Shown: piece by piece, positions 35,596-46,539 of the stretch
How the letters are laid out: the number at the start of each line of letters is the position of its first letter
Numbering within the stretch: the stretch's first letter is position 1
Source of the DNA: Ephydatia muelleri
Lineage: Eukaryota; Porifera; Demospongiae; Spongillida; Spongillidae
Direction of reading: 5' to 3'
DNA length: 64,000 nucleotides
NCBI GenBank assembly: GCA_013339895.1
Contig: JABACO010000011.1
Location: 9,510,546-9,574,545, forward strand
Position numbers and translations under genes: made by a program
Notes under the pieces: model-generated
The model's database searches: none
The model's input: only the letters and a program-made list of their open reading frames with translations
What the model was told of the DNA's origin: nothing

Positions 35596-36535
35596 ATTAG
35601 TGCCTCCTTCCCTGACCACATCATTTCACCATAACTCCTTGAGGCCATCAATATTTATAATGCCCTTGTTTCTCCCAATGAAGCTCTTTCATCAACCTTT
35701 GACTCCATCCACACCAATTCAATCGACATGTTTTGTCACAGAATCTTGAAGACAAACAGTTTCAATCCCTCTTGCAAAGCAGCACCCTGGCTGACCGAGC
35801 CTGACTTCTTTCCATCTCATCCCCACATGCTAGCTCTTGATGCGTGTTACCCCTTCACCGACCTTAGGCTTGCATTTAACACCATCCGAATGTCAGTTTG
35901 CCATCAAATGGTGGCTTGGTATTCAGTTATGTGAGCCTGGCTCTGTGTGTGCCCTTTGCCCGACCAAAGCCCTTGAGGCTCACCACGCTCTAACCTGCAA
36001 GAGGGGTAGTGATGTAATTGCGCGTCATAACCACCTTCGCGACACCTCTTCAAGAAAGCCTTATACAACCCTAAGCTGGAAGCTGGCAGTGGTCTTGGTC
36101 ATGACCAGAAACAATCTAGACCGGCAGACATTCTAGTTAACAACTGGGGCTTCAATGGCAAACCTGCTGCGTTTGACCTATCTGTGTCGTCTCCGCTAAA
36201 ACCTGACATAGTTTCCGAAGCGGGACACACAGCAGGCGCTGCAGCTTTTGCCACAGAACAGCGAAAGATACAAGCAAATTCAGGGATTTGTGAAGAACTA
36301 GGCTGGAGTTGCATACCCCTTGTTGTTGAATCATTCGGGGCCTGGGGCCAACTTGCCTCTAACACATTCAAGAAACTTGCTTCCCGCCTTTCAGTCCAGG
36401 TTAACTCCTCCACTTCCACCACTCTGCATGGACAGCATTTATTCCAGACTAAACCTTTCCCTTGTGCGCTCGAATGCCAGAGCATTTCTTGCAAGGGCAG
36501 GTCCCCATGCTAAAGTCTCAGACCTCTACTTAGAT
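35596..36535 (+). mobile_element. LINE (non-LTR retrotransposon) fragment, C-terminal part of the RT protein
   Basis: The plus strand encodes, in more than one frame, pieces of the C-terminal tail found in a family of invertebrate LINE reverse-transcriptase proteins. These include FAIKWWLGIQL, a cysteine/histidine knuckle CALCPTKALEAHHALTCKRG, RPADILVNNWGF, AAFDLSVSSPL, AGHTAGAAAFATEQRK, ELGWSCIPLVVESFGAWG and LNLSLVRSNARAFLARAG. The reverse-transcriptase palm is missing, so this is a 5'-truncated and frameshifted copy. The family is recognised from memory of similar proteins in sponges and cnidarians. Confidence 0.7.
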
Positions 36536-36639
36536 GGTTGACTCAAACATAGTTACATAGTTTACTAGTTAAATATTGAAAACATATCTTATGCACATTT
36601 AGTGTAACATGAATGTTATGTATATTAAACTAATCATAA

Positions 36640-38290
36640 TTCCACGTTTTGTTGGAAACAGATTTCACATTTGCTGGTGTGATATTCTACCTTAGGGATA
36701 AATTGATAGTTTATCTAGAAAGTATATGTAGAAATGAAACTACCCTGCGTTTAGCACTTCTGAATGACCTTAAGAATAAACACATTCTTCTGCAGTTGCA
36801 AGCTTTAGGATTATTATTACTTCAGATAAGCCCGATGAACTGTGTAGGTGTTTTGTACGGCGAATATTGTATTCTTATTTTACAATCTCAACAGAGTGGT
36901 CTGTGTTTATTCATCTGTTAGGAGAAATTAGTATCACATTATTGGATCTTTTAAAAGCACTCCATGCTGATAGGACTGCACTCTGTTCTGATACGAAGAA
37001 GCCTATTTTCCTGTTGGCAATAGACGAAATTGCGAAACTAGGTGAGAACACAAAAAAGGTTCTTAATTCATTATTCTTAGCAATAGATGATTTTACACGA
37101 GATTGTTACCTGAAGATCATAATGACAACATTGGATTGGGGCATTATCTATGAACAATTCTATACTAATTTTGTGATATCAAATGCAGTGCGTACATCTA
37201 TGACTCAGTCAAGTAGAGTATAGTACATTGGCTAGAGCTTCCCCCATTGTCCTTTGATAAAACATTTGATGCATTTAAATCTGCGTTACGTTGGGCAGAT
37301 GATACATGTAAAAGAAACTGGAATCACTACGTCTTGCTATAGCCATATGTGTTGGTCATCCACGATCACTACTACTTCTCCTTAGTGTAATATCTAAGTA
37401 TTCAGATCGGACTGTGTGGTTTTGGATTCAGCTTCTGTCTGACTTAATGGTGGGTAAGTTCCTTGGTGACATATACCAGATCAAGATCTTATACATTGTT
37501 TGGCTGATTGTATTACAAGCACAAAATTTGGTGAAAATACAAGAACTACTAGCAACAAAACATATGGTTATTGGCTGGGCAGTATAGTGAACAGTCCAAT
37601 TCAAAATGGATTATTTATCCCTCGTGTTCCTCCTTTATTATTGCATCGGTTATACTTGCAAGCACAAGAAACAATTATTAGTGATGTACAAAAAGAATTA
37701 CATCAGTTAAGTATGACGTTATGGAATCTGTATAATCATTTGTTCACATGTATCGAGCATAGAACTTGGGAAACCTTTTTATTTTATTACATTCTGATAC
37801 GCTTGTGGGCTCATGTTGCATCTGCTCATCGGAATAAGTTTCCTGTTTCAGACAATACAACCAAAATAAAATTGTTACAGCTATTTGGGACACATGTTAT
37901 TTATGGTGGACATCTGAATTTGACGATCGGTGTGCATAAATCAATGCAGACATTGATTAGTGATTTGAATTGTTCAGATATTTGGAGTTCTGTCGAGGAT
38001 TTCCAACCGTGCACATTTAAAAGCAATCAACCTGGTTTTGATGTACTTTGTAAGTTTGGGGACAAACTTGCACTCATAGAAAACAAATGGTCTGATAATA
38101 AAACGATTGGCGCAAAGTTTTCCGAGGGAGAAATACAATCCAAATTGGAGCTCACAATTAGTGAGCTTAAAAAAATATCTTGGCAAGAAGAAGATACCAT
38201 ATAGATTGCTGCAGTGTGGAGAGACGTAAACATTTCATTGGATGCAGCTAATTGCAGATCAGCTTTTGAATTAGGAAATGGTTTCAATAT
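36640..38290 (+). pseudogene. Crinkler-type NTPase plus PD-(D/E)XK nuclease-like fossil, second block
   Basis: This looks like an old copy of the P-loop NTPase plus restriction-endonuclease-fold module known from Crinkler (CRN) effectors and related transposon-borne proteins. The NTPase-like part (about 36900-37220) has a Walker-B-like IFLLAIDEIAKL and the downstream IIMTTLDWG strand. The nuclease-like part (about 37500-38204) has a GFDVLCKFGDKLALIENKW pattern that fits D-(x)n-E-x-K. The element is broken in several places (about three to five). It sits between a LINE fragment and a hAT transposon. Base composition is AT-rich compared with the host genes. Family assignment is inference from motifs. 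Confidence 0.5.
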
Positions 38291-40270
38291 GGAAGAAGCC
38301 AGAAAAATTAGTATTACACAAGAACAGTCGTAGTCATCGCGAATCTTTTATGATGTGGAAAGAAGCTGAGCGAAAGAATTACTTTGGGTTTAGGGATTGA
38401 TGCGCATACTGAAGCGATTATTCTATCTTGAAAAGCAGCGATGGCGAGAAGTTTTTAAAATCTATACTGGTGTGCATCAAATATCTTGCTTCCCAAAACC
38501 TGGTACTACGTGGTCACGAAGAACGGCTAGACAATGACTGTGGTAACCTGGGAAACTTCCTTTCCCTCCTAAAACTGATCGGTCAATATAATCCTATTAT
38601 TTCAGACCATCTAAAATATGCAAGAGATAATCCTGGATCTGTCTCATACTTATCCCCCAGAAATTCAAAATGAATTTATCGGTATTCTTGCAAACAGTGA
38701 AAATCAACGGCTGATAGGACACATCATACAAAGCAAGTGCAATTCTATAAAACCCAGAAAAATTTCTTGGATACAAAATTGATGTCAAAAAACCGAATTA
38801 CTTGAGATAACTGCTCCCGATGGGCAAGATCAGGGGTAGAATCTACTAGCAATCCATAGTATTCAAAAGTTGCTGCTAGTCTAGAGAAGGTCATCTTGGA
38901 ACGTTTGGAATCCGATGGGATACCTCTGGGCGATTGTAGATCACAGTGTTACGATAATGCTTCTGTAATGGCTGGTCATTTATCAGGCCTTCAACAACAG
39001 ATATGTGCCAGAGATCACCGTGCGTTGTTTCTAAACTGTGATAATCACAGTTTGAACTTAGCTGGATTGCACTCGGCATGCCAAGCAGGATCCAATTGTT
39101 GTAACCTTTTTTGGAACAATCGAAAAAATATATATACGTTTTTCTTGGCCTCAACCCTACGGTGGGAAGAGCTGAAAAAATCACTTCCAATTGTAGTGAA
39201 ACGGGAATGATCTGACGATGCAAACATGACACACGACACCAAAAGTGACGGATTTTGTTAGCTGCAATTATCTGAACCTGCGTCAGCAGGTTCAATATAG
39301 GATTGAGGAATGATGAATGTCATTAAAATTTTTAAATCGCGTGAATTTTGAATTCTTTGCCCTGTTGCATTTTTGGAACGCAATTCTTGGAAAACTAGAC
39401 CGTGTTAAGATAAGATTGCAGCATGAATTTTAAGGATGCTGCAGATGACCTGGATAGTTTGCAGATTAACCTTGCTACTGATGGTGATCAATTGTGCCTG
39501 GATGCTGTAGACAATGCAAAGATAAGATGCACTGACTTGGAAGTACAAGTGGAGCATTGAATGAAGAGACGGCGATGAATGCCGGGTTAATTGTCCCGGG
39601 ATGCAGGACTATCTGCCCGAACAGGAAATTAACCGAGTTTTGAAAAGCATTCTCGACAGGCTCCACCAAGAAATTGTAACACGCTTCTTGCAATTGGAAG
39701 ATATGGATTCCAAATTCGGCTTTCTGCTTGATGTTACAAATAGCGATGATGCCCTTGCTCACCATTGTCATTGTGTGGAGCTAGGAAAGTTCTGCCACTG
39801 ACATAAACGGGGAAAACCTCTCCATTGTAGTTAGTTATTGCAGAATGCTTCTTAATAATAGAGGCGATGTTTCACCAAAGACGCCTTTAGAGCTGCTGTC
39901 ATTCATCATATCATACTGGAGATTATGTATTCCCAAATCTCCGCATTGCACTACAGATATTGCTTACGATTGCTGTATCTATCGCCAGTTGTGAACGCTC
40001 TTTCAGCAAATTTTGTCCTACTTGCACTCTTCGATGGGACAAGATCGCTTTAGTAAACTTTCTTTTTTAAGTATAGAAAGAGAATCATTGGAGTCTATTA
40101 ACTTCGATGAAGTCAGTGAAGGCCAGACGAATGTATCTATAGGTAGAAACTTGCTTGTATTATTAGTATAATTATACATGTTCATGCGAATGACTCGATT
40201 GAGTAAAACCGCACGCACGTACAATATTGCATTATGTCCCTGGGTGCTCAAAAGTCACGCTACGCCACTG
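38290..40270 (+). mobile_element. hAT DNA transposon with DUF4371-type transposase, 5' end unclear, frameshifted
   Basis: Segments of a ZMYM1-like hAT transposase appear in order: SHRESFMMWKEAERRITLGL, ILVCIKYLASQNLVLRGHEE, the target-like DGIPLGDCRSQCYDNASVM, LFLNCDNHSLNLAG, then EQEINRVLKSILDRLHQEI. The C-terminal dimerisation motif TIAVSIASCERSFS lies near 39960-40010. Several frame changes and stops separate them, so it is inactive. The right end is probably at 40270: read on the minus strand it begins CAGTGGCGTAGCGTGAC, a typical hAT terminal inverted repeat, followed outward by a possible 8-bp target site GAAGACTT. No matching left terminal repeat was found. Confidence 0.75.
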
Positions 40271-40367
40271 GAAGACTTAAATACGATAATTAACGTAACA
40301 TTTATCTGGTTTTATTCTTTAACTGGAGACATCACGACAGATTGCATAGTTAATCTTTATTCTCCAA

Positions 40368-40404
40368 TCGTCCTTATTTAAGTCCATTTCCTTAAATAAG
40401 GACG
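40368..40404. repeat. Perfect 14-bp inverted repeat
   Basis: CGTCCTTATTTAAG and CTTAAATAAGGACG are separated by about 8 bp. It lies about 100 bp beyond the hAT terminus and could be a small foldback element or hairpin. Confidence 0.6.
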
Positions 40405-41470
40405 AAAATCAAGTTGCATAACAATCAGGTAAGATTAGTGGTTTAAACTATAATAGATTGAAACTGCATGCAGAATCTAGTTATGAAGAGGTATTTATCG
40501 GTAAAATCTGGCAAAACTGGTGTGACTTTTTAAATGGCAAAGCAGTCAATAAAGGCAGGTTCACGTAGGCTCAAAGCGACAATGGGAAAGAAAGGAACAA
40601 TATTGCAATTATGTGGAAGTGGGCATAAGAATAGTGTAATGGAACGATGGAGGATGCACTACAGCCACTGCAAAAGGTTTGCAGCTTGACTCGCATGTAG
40701 AAATGAGGTACAGGTGCAGACTTTGGTAGTCGCTTCAAAATGTCCAGGCAGATATACAGAAAGTCTTCAGCTTTGCTCCACCACATAATGGTGTGCACAC
40801 TAGTGATGTAAGCCATGCTAAGTCACCACATTATGATTATTTATTTGTGTACTCAACAGGATCCTTGGCAAGCGATTCGTTGTTTCATTGAACACTTCAA
40901 TCTCACTTGAAAGAGAAACTGTATTCCGGGTTGTCATATAGTAGTGGATGAGTGTGTATGCGCTAGGGCGTGTTCTTAATTAAAATGTACTACAAAATGA
41001 GCTTACTCGTCACACAAAACATCAAAACCATTAACAGTTGGACATCAACACAAGCAGTAACAGTTTGAAATCTCATGCATATGTAGTCCAGGGAGCTCTG
41101 GAGAGATAAAAATAACGTGACCAAAATTGTGTTTGCGATCCAACACTTAAATATCACCAAGGGTGCTGTGATCAAGCACTCACGACTGTATAAGCCGATC
41201 TTCTATCCCACAAGCGGGACAGTACAATTGATCAGACGATTTGGCTGCAAATGATTTTTTCTCGTAGAGGAGCATATGACAAAGCTGTAGAAATGGCCGA
41301 TAGCTCTTCAGCAACTAGCTTTCTAATGCTATACACGAATGAACTTTAGACAAAGATTATGGTGGAAGATGTGGAAAAAGTCTGAAGAGGCAAAACAGAA
41401 ACCAAGAAGGCAGAAAGTGCAGGCTGCACAACGTGCACTCTATTTTTCAAGGCCGGCAAATTCACTGGAT
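40405..41470. other. No recognised gene
   Basis: AT-rich sequence with only short frames. I found no domain, RNA gene or clear repeat. Confidence 0.5.
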
Positions 41471-41477
41471 GATATGC

Positions 41478-41605
41478 TTGGATCCATGCTCGGATGATCC
41501 CTTGATCCATGCTGGATGATCCCTTGATCCATGCTGGATGATCCCTTGATCCATGCTGGATGATCCCTTGAGCCATGCTGGATGATCCCTTGAGTCATGC
41601 ATGTT
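41478..41605. repeat. 22-bp tandem repeat, about five units
   Basis: Units contain GGATGATCCCTTGATCCATG with small variation towards both ends. A short ATGTATAC/GTATAC array follows at about 41628-41680. Confidence 0.9.
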
Positions 41606-41869
41606 ATTGTGGTTGTATTATAATCACAAGTATATGATGTATACAAGTATATGATGTATACTTATGTATGTATACGTATGTATGTACGAAAGAACATTCT
41701 ATTTATTCTACAAGACACTCTAAATGTCAGAGGCAAAGCATCTAGGGATCATGAATGTGGCATTTGCTGATAGACAAGGTTGAGGTTCAGTCTGCCACCA
41801 CTGCCTTGGCCTGGTTGGAGCTGGTTGCTAGGCGAGAGGTCAGGCATGATAGTGATTCCATGGCTTTCC

Positions 41870-42290
41870 CCTCAGAATCGGCTTCTGTTTCATTGCGCCA
41901 CAGGGCTTTTTGTCTCACCCAAAAACTCGCGCGCGTGTTGCACTCCTTGGTCCGTGTTTTAAGATGGGTCAGATGAAGCCACCTACAGCCAACAGTCTGA
42001 AGCGCAGTCGCGAACCCTGCGCACGGCGGAGGGATGCGCCGGCCTCACACTATCAAAGTAGTCCGAGATGGCGCCCTCCACTAGAACGCGGGAGCTCTGG
42101 CTACGAAGGCCTGCACAGGTGGGTCAAAAAGACCCTCTTCTTGGTCACGGGCGCGCTCCGAACGATGCGGCTATACGTCCCTAACTTCGCCCCAAGAGGC
42201 GGGTCAGGCACCCACCCGGTTGCCGTAACATTGCAACCGACGTTGGCCAGCGGGTTCAGTGGCTGTGCACAATATGCCTAGACTGATTCG
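41870..42290 (-). pseudogene. Diverged 28S rRNA fragment (D2-D3 region)
   Basis: Read on the minus strand, about 41900-41965 contains GACCCATCTTAAAACACGG, only two changes from the universally conserved 28S sequence GACCCGTCTTGAAACACGG. It is followed by the expected GGAGT, GCGCGCGAGT and, further on, GGCGCAATGAAA. Upstream on that strand lies a GC-rich stretch consistent with the variable D2 expansion. The fragment is short, mutated and isolated in AT-rich transposon debris, so it is a dispersed pseudogene, not part of an rDNA unit. Exact ends are uncertain. Confidence 0.7.
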
Positions 42291-42389
42291 AACACTCCTT
42301 TGCCTACCTTATGTGTCTTGCATGATACAATCAATCTAAAAAAGATTAGGCACAATGTGACATAATTAGAGCTGTTGCCAATGCTGTAC

Positions 42390-42910
42390 TATACTGTGGC
42401 AGACAGTGCATAGGGTGGAGAAGAAGAATATCTCAACATACCTGGAAACCCTTAAGAACTGATGAAATTACTAGGAAAGTATAACAATGACATCAAAAGC
42501 CAAAAAATGCCACATATCCTTCACCAAGAATTCAGAATGAATTGATTGAGATTATGGGGTACACGTAGTTCAACAGAAGATAGTAGATGAAATTAAACAA
42601 TATGCCAAACTTTTCACAGTCCTTGTCGATGAGGTGTCATCTCATCATGTGGAGCAAATGCCCTTTTATGCATACATTTTGCTGATGATACTAGTGCCTT
42701 CAGAAGGGTTTGTACAATTCAGTAAATAAAATTCACTTAACTGCAGTTTACATTGATAAAGCAATCAAACAAGTTCTTCATGCCATACTAAACTTGGGAG
42801 GGCAAGGATATGATGGAGCCAGTAACATGTCGAGTGAGAAATGTGTCGTTCAGGCTGAAATAGTTGCGAGGCTTAACAGGAAGAACAATGCCAAGTGATA
42901 GTGAAGGTTG
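42390..42910 (+). mobile_element. Second hAT transposase remnant
   Basis: The plus strand encodes, in different frames, TYPSPRIQNELIEIMG, VDEVSSHHVEQ and LGGQGYDGASNMSSEKCVVQ. These match consecutive blocks of DUF4371/hAT transposases (SP.IQNE, DE.., RGQGYDGA.NMSG). It is a different, more decayed element from the one ending at 40270. No terminal repeats were seen. Confidence 0.65.
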
Positions 42911-44785
42911 TGGAGGAGCAAGACTCTAACCAGGTGGAGCCTCAATCGGGTCACATTGGATGAAGCCCAGAAGAGCTCATTGAACTTGTCATAGTTTGTG
43001 GATGACAAACATTGGCACTTTCACTGCAGAGGGAATGCATGGCAGTTCTGAAGTTTGCTGAGAAACTACAGTATATATCTTCACGCAGGATTTGAATGAT
43101 ACTTCTTAAGTCATTGTTTACACACGCAATTTAAATCATTTTGTGATACATAAAAACCGCTAAACCACTCCCGTTACAAGCGCATTGTATGGTACAAGCG
43201 CACAGAACAAACGTGGCGCTTTTAACAAGGGCAGACTGTACTATCAACTGCCTTTGCAAGGCAGTAGGATAGAAATTCATCATCATTGAGACGGAAAAGT
43301 GTAGTGAAGGAAGTACCATTCTACGAAACAGCCAATACGTTTCATTTTCAAGCCACAAAAGGCATATGTCACACCCCCACATCATGAACGAGCAATGACT
43401 GCCATTCTGAGAGACAGCATCAGTCAATGGATCTACACAAGCAACTAGGCAAACAGTTCAGAAGCTGACAAAAGCATTGAAGAGTATAAGGTTGTCTTTC
43501 CCAATTTCATGGATGAGTATCTAACACTAATGTCAAGCATGAGTAGTTTTTCAAATGAAATGACTAAGTAGACTGTGTCAAGAGGCGAGTTGAATCCATC
43601 TCAACCAGATTAAACCAACCGTTAAGTTCAGATTAAAGCAGCTCTTGCATATAGGTTGATGAAGAAGTTGTTCAGTACAGAGGTGTGTCTTTGGAGGCAG
43701 ACAGGCATGGCAGAGGTGAGTGACAAACTCCAATTGTGGTTATTAATTAATTTAATATAAAGTAAGTAATAACAGTATAAAAGAAAACATAATAAGATGC
43801 TCCTGCCTCTTGTGTTGGAGTCCTGGTACTGGAGACCAGGATGTGTTCTCAACTTGAGTAATACATGCCAATTCATGGGAAACACTCCATTTGTTAGAGT
43901 TGTAAATCATGCAGCATAATTAAATTCATTTTGATGCAGCATCCCTTAGGTGTTAAATTTCTCCACTGCACAATTCTTAGACAAAGGAGGCCTCGTGCAA
44001 CTGACCTGCTCTTTGATCTATTTTTACAATGAATGATGATGATCACTCAACATAATTAAGGGCTGTTACCAGTTAAATATTCATTTCGGACAGGTCATGT
44101 TGTGGTGCTAAAATCTAAACCTCTCACAGTTTTGGTTACAAGATTTGCGACTTAAGGCGGTGTACTAAAGATCCCACAATCTAATAATAAGAAATTTGAG
44201 TAGGCTATTATGACTCTGAGCATTATTCTTGCTGTTGAAGTAATGGCGGATAGAAGAGACAACGCGCCTGAGGCGAGGGTACTATATGGCCCAATTAGAG
44301 AGCATCAAGTACATAGAATAACTTGTTACTATGTGTTGTGTGTTTTGGCTTAGTTGAGTGGCTGAAGGATGCATGGTTGTTGTAAAAACGAAACAATACG
44401 CTCATCTTGCGGACGCCATTGCGGTCTGCACGACTTTGACTGTATCTATTGTATAGTAAATGGTCAAGGCCGCCCCAAATTAAGAACCTGTTAGTGCAAC
44501 TAGTTTTGTGTGTGTTGAATGAGCTACTTGTCCATAACCTTTCACCTTACTCGGCACCTTTGAATTGTTCTATTTTATGTTCAGGCAGCCGGCCATTATG
44601 AGGCCAGTTGGGAGCGCGAGAATGAATATCAGCTGCATTGTGTTCTTCACGCATTCAGCTCTTCGTGAGATCTGAGGCATTCATGAACGTCCAGAAGTCA
44701 GTACGCTAGCATACTCACAACTCAATGTACATTTAGTGCCCGTTGCAGTAAGGTGACAGAAATATTGGGAAGAAAGGGCCAATGA
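42911..44785. other. No recognised gene
   Basis: Possible further hAT debris up to about 43650 (short frames only). Beyond that the sequence is AT-rich without domains, RNA genes or evident repeats. Confidence 0.45.
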
Positions 44786-44789
44786 GATC

Positions 44790-45194
44790 TAGTACGCTGC
44801 CCGACAGACGAGCCGGTTACTACCCTACTGCACATAGCCGCCTTCGGGGACCACAGCCACATTGTGCAGCTGCTCCTCACGAGAGGGGCAGATCAACAAG
44901 TGAAATGCCCAACATGACAATGGTTTGATCCCACTCCACGTTGCCGCCTTGGTGGGAAATCTCGAATCCTTACGGGTACTACTTGCACACGGGGCCAATC
45001 GCAACACACGTACGCTGGAAGGTCAACTGCCCGAAGAGCTGGCCATTGATGGAAGCCACTCCCTCTTTGTTGACGAGCTCCTCCAATCACGTGACCTCCA
45101 GTTGACTCCAGATCCGCCACCGTCAAATGGCGACTACTCATTGTACACGACAGCAATTGATCTGTCATCTTTGACCGTTACTGGTCAGACTTAG
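44790..45194 (+). pseudogene. Terminal exon of an ankyrin-repeat protein, with one frame change
   Basis: The plus strand encodes one ankyrin repeat (TLLHIAAFGDHSHIVQLLLT then RGADQQVKC). After a one-base shift near 44918 a second follows (LIPLHVAALVGNLESLRVLL then AHGANRNT), and then a short tail ending at a stop codon at 45192-45194. The shift could be a sequencing error or mutation. It differs from the ANKRD55-like gene in sequence, and its upstream exons were not found. Confidence 0.55.
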
Positions 45195-45524
45195 AGTGTG
45201 ATCCACTCCTTTGGATGATAGATCACTGCTCCCTTTGCATACACAGAGTCACCTGATCCCCCCCCCCCACACCTGCCATTCTAGTCCCATACCCATACCC
45301 AGGTACTGTTCTTGTCCCATGCCCAGGTACTGTTCCTATCCCATGCCCAGTTCCTGAGAATCTGCTGAGACTACTCTGATCAGGAGCTTGGGAGGAAGCT
45401 GATTGCCATGGGTAAGAGACCTGGACCCATAACCCCCACAACATGCCCAGTGTACATCAAGCAATTATCCAGGCTGCTGAAGAATGGCAGCATGGCTACA
45501 CTCCCCTTATCCATGGCCTGTCAC
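45195..45524. other. No recognised gene; short GTACTGTTCC-type repeats
   Basis: Contains a C-run and two or three copies of a CCCATGCCCAGGTACTGTTC-like unit at about 45290-45355. No coding or RNA feature was recognised. Confidence 0.5.
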
Positions 45525-45685
45525 GCAAAAATTGTACGGGCGGTACATTTTTGGTTACCAAATTTGTACCACCCCGGTACACAATTGGTCGCCAAAAGTG
45601 TACCGGCCTTGCCAAAAGTGTACCGCCCCGGTACAATTTAGTTAGCCAAAAGTGTACCGGTCTTGCCAAAAGTTTGCTGTGTTGA
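45525..45685. repeat. Cluster of GCCAAAAGTGTACCG repeats with inverted GGTAC elements
   Basis: GCCAAAAGTGTACCG or close variants occur three times, alternating with CCCCGGTACA boxes that form inverted pairs with GTACCG. The arrangement suggests a short composite repeat. No known family was recognised. Confidence 0.6.
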
Positions 45686-46059
45686 GCACTAACATTTTAA
45701 TGGCTATGTTTTTAAAGCAGCGGGTCCTTGTACTAATCCTTCACTTTTCGTCCAATAATACAACTGAATTTAGTTAAAGATCAGACGTATACCAGAATCT
45801 GATAGCTGTATGTTCATACATTACCTAAAATTGATCGGTCATATTAGCACCTTGTACACGTGGCTCCAATGCACGAATGACAGAAACGGAGGAATGTTAT
45901 GAAAACTAGATTTTGTTCAGCGTTTCAACCACAATTGCTGATTATGATGGCGGCAAAACTATCGATGCGGTCTTTCTTTAACTCACATAATCGAGTTACC
46001 CTAGTGGTTCCAGCGACATATTTAAAAGGGCAATCAGAAGGAAGGCAGCGATGTGTGTA

Positions 46060-46282
46060 GTTCGAGATGGTGTTCTGTATGTCCAAAAGAAGAAAAAGAA
46101 CGATCACGCAAGTGTATAGGAAGACAATAAAGGTTCCTCCAGCATTAATTTATGACTGTATGGTGACTGAGGTACTGGAATTGAGGTTTGTAAGAACTCT
46201 AGAGGAGCAACTAAAAATTATAGCAGCACGCCATCATGATCCGACTGCTGGACATATACTCTTGCATGCAACACTAAAATAG
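46060..46282 (+). mobile_element. Integrase zinc-finger (H2C2) fossil of an LTR-type or related element
   Basis: The plus strand shows a short stretch resembling the H2C2 integrase zinc-binding region (RDGVLY-like start and a HHDPTAGH motif). It is an old broken fragment without recognisable terminal repeats or other domains. The family cannot be set more precisely. Confidence 0.4.
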
Positions 46283-46355
46283 TTTCATGCCATGAAATCC
46301 TATGTAAACTGAAGCCATTCTGATTCAATGCAGCCAGCATGCAGGCTAATAATAA

Positions 46356-46539
46356 CTACTCACCACAACTGTGTTTACATGATGTGCTGAAAGGTTGCCA
46401 CCCATCCCAATGGCCTATAAGAGCAATGTTTCTAGGACCTCCACTAGTAACTTTGGGTTTGTGCTCAAACCTTAAGTAGCAATTAGGGCACTGAATAGAT
46501 ATGCTACATTCATAATGCTCTTCAATGTGTGTTTCTGGT
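46356..46539 (-). mobile_element. Transposase-like fragment (LIGHWDGWQPF motif), cut by gap
   Basis: The minus strand is open and contains HIEEHYECSISIQCPNC followed by NIALIGHWDGWQPFSTS. I associate this motif with large transposase-like proteins of CACTA/EnSpm-type elements in invertebrates. Part lies beyond the N gap, so neither completeness nor family can be judged. Confidence 0.35.

Noticed and set aside
41910-42281. 123-codon frame as a protein gene
   Set aside because: The segment is better explained as antisense of a 28S rRNA fragment.
43131-43427. 98-codon minus-strand frame
   Set aside because: No domain, no splice context, and it lies amid hAT debris.
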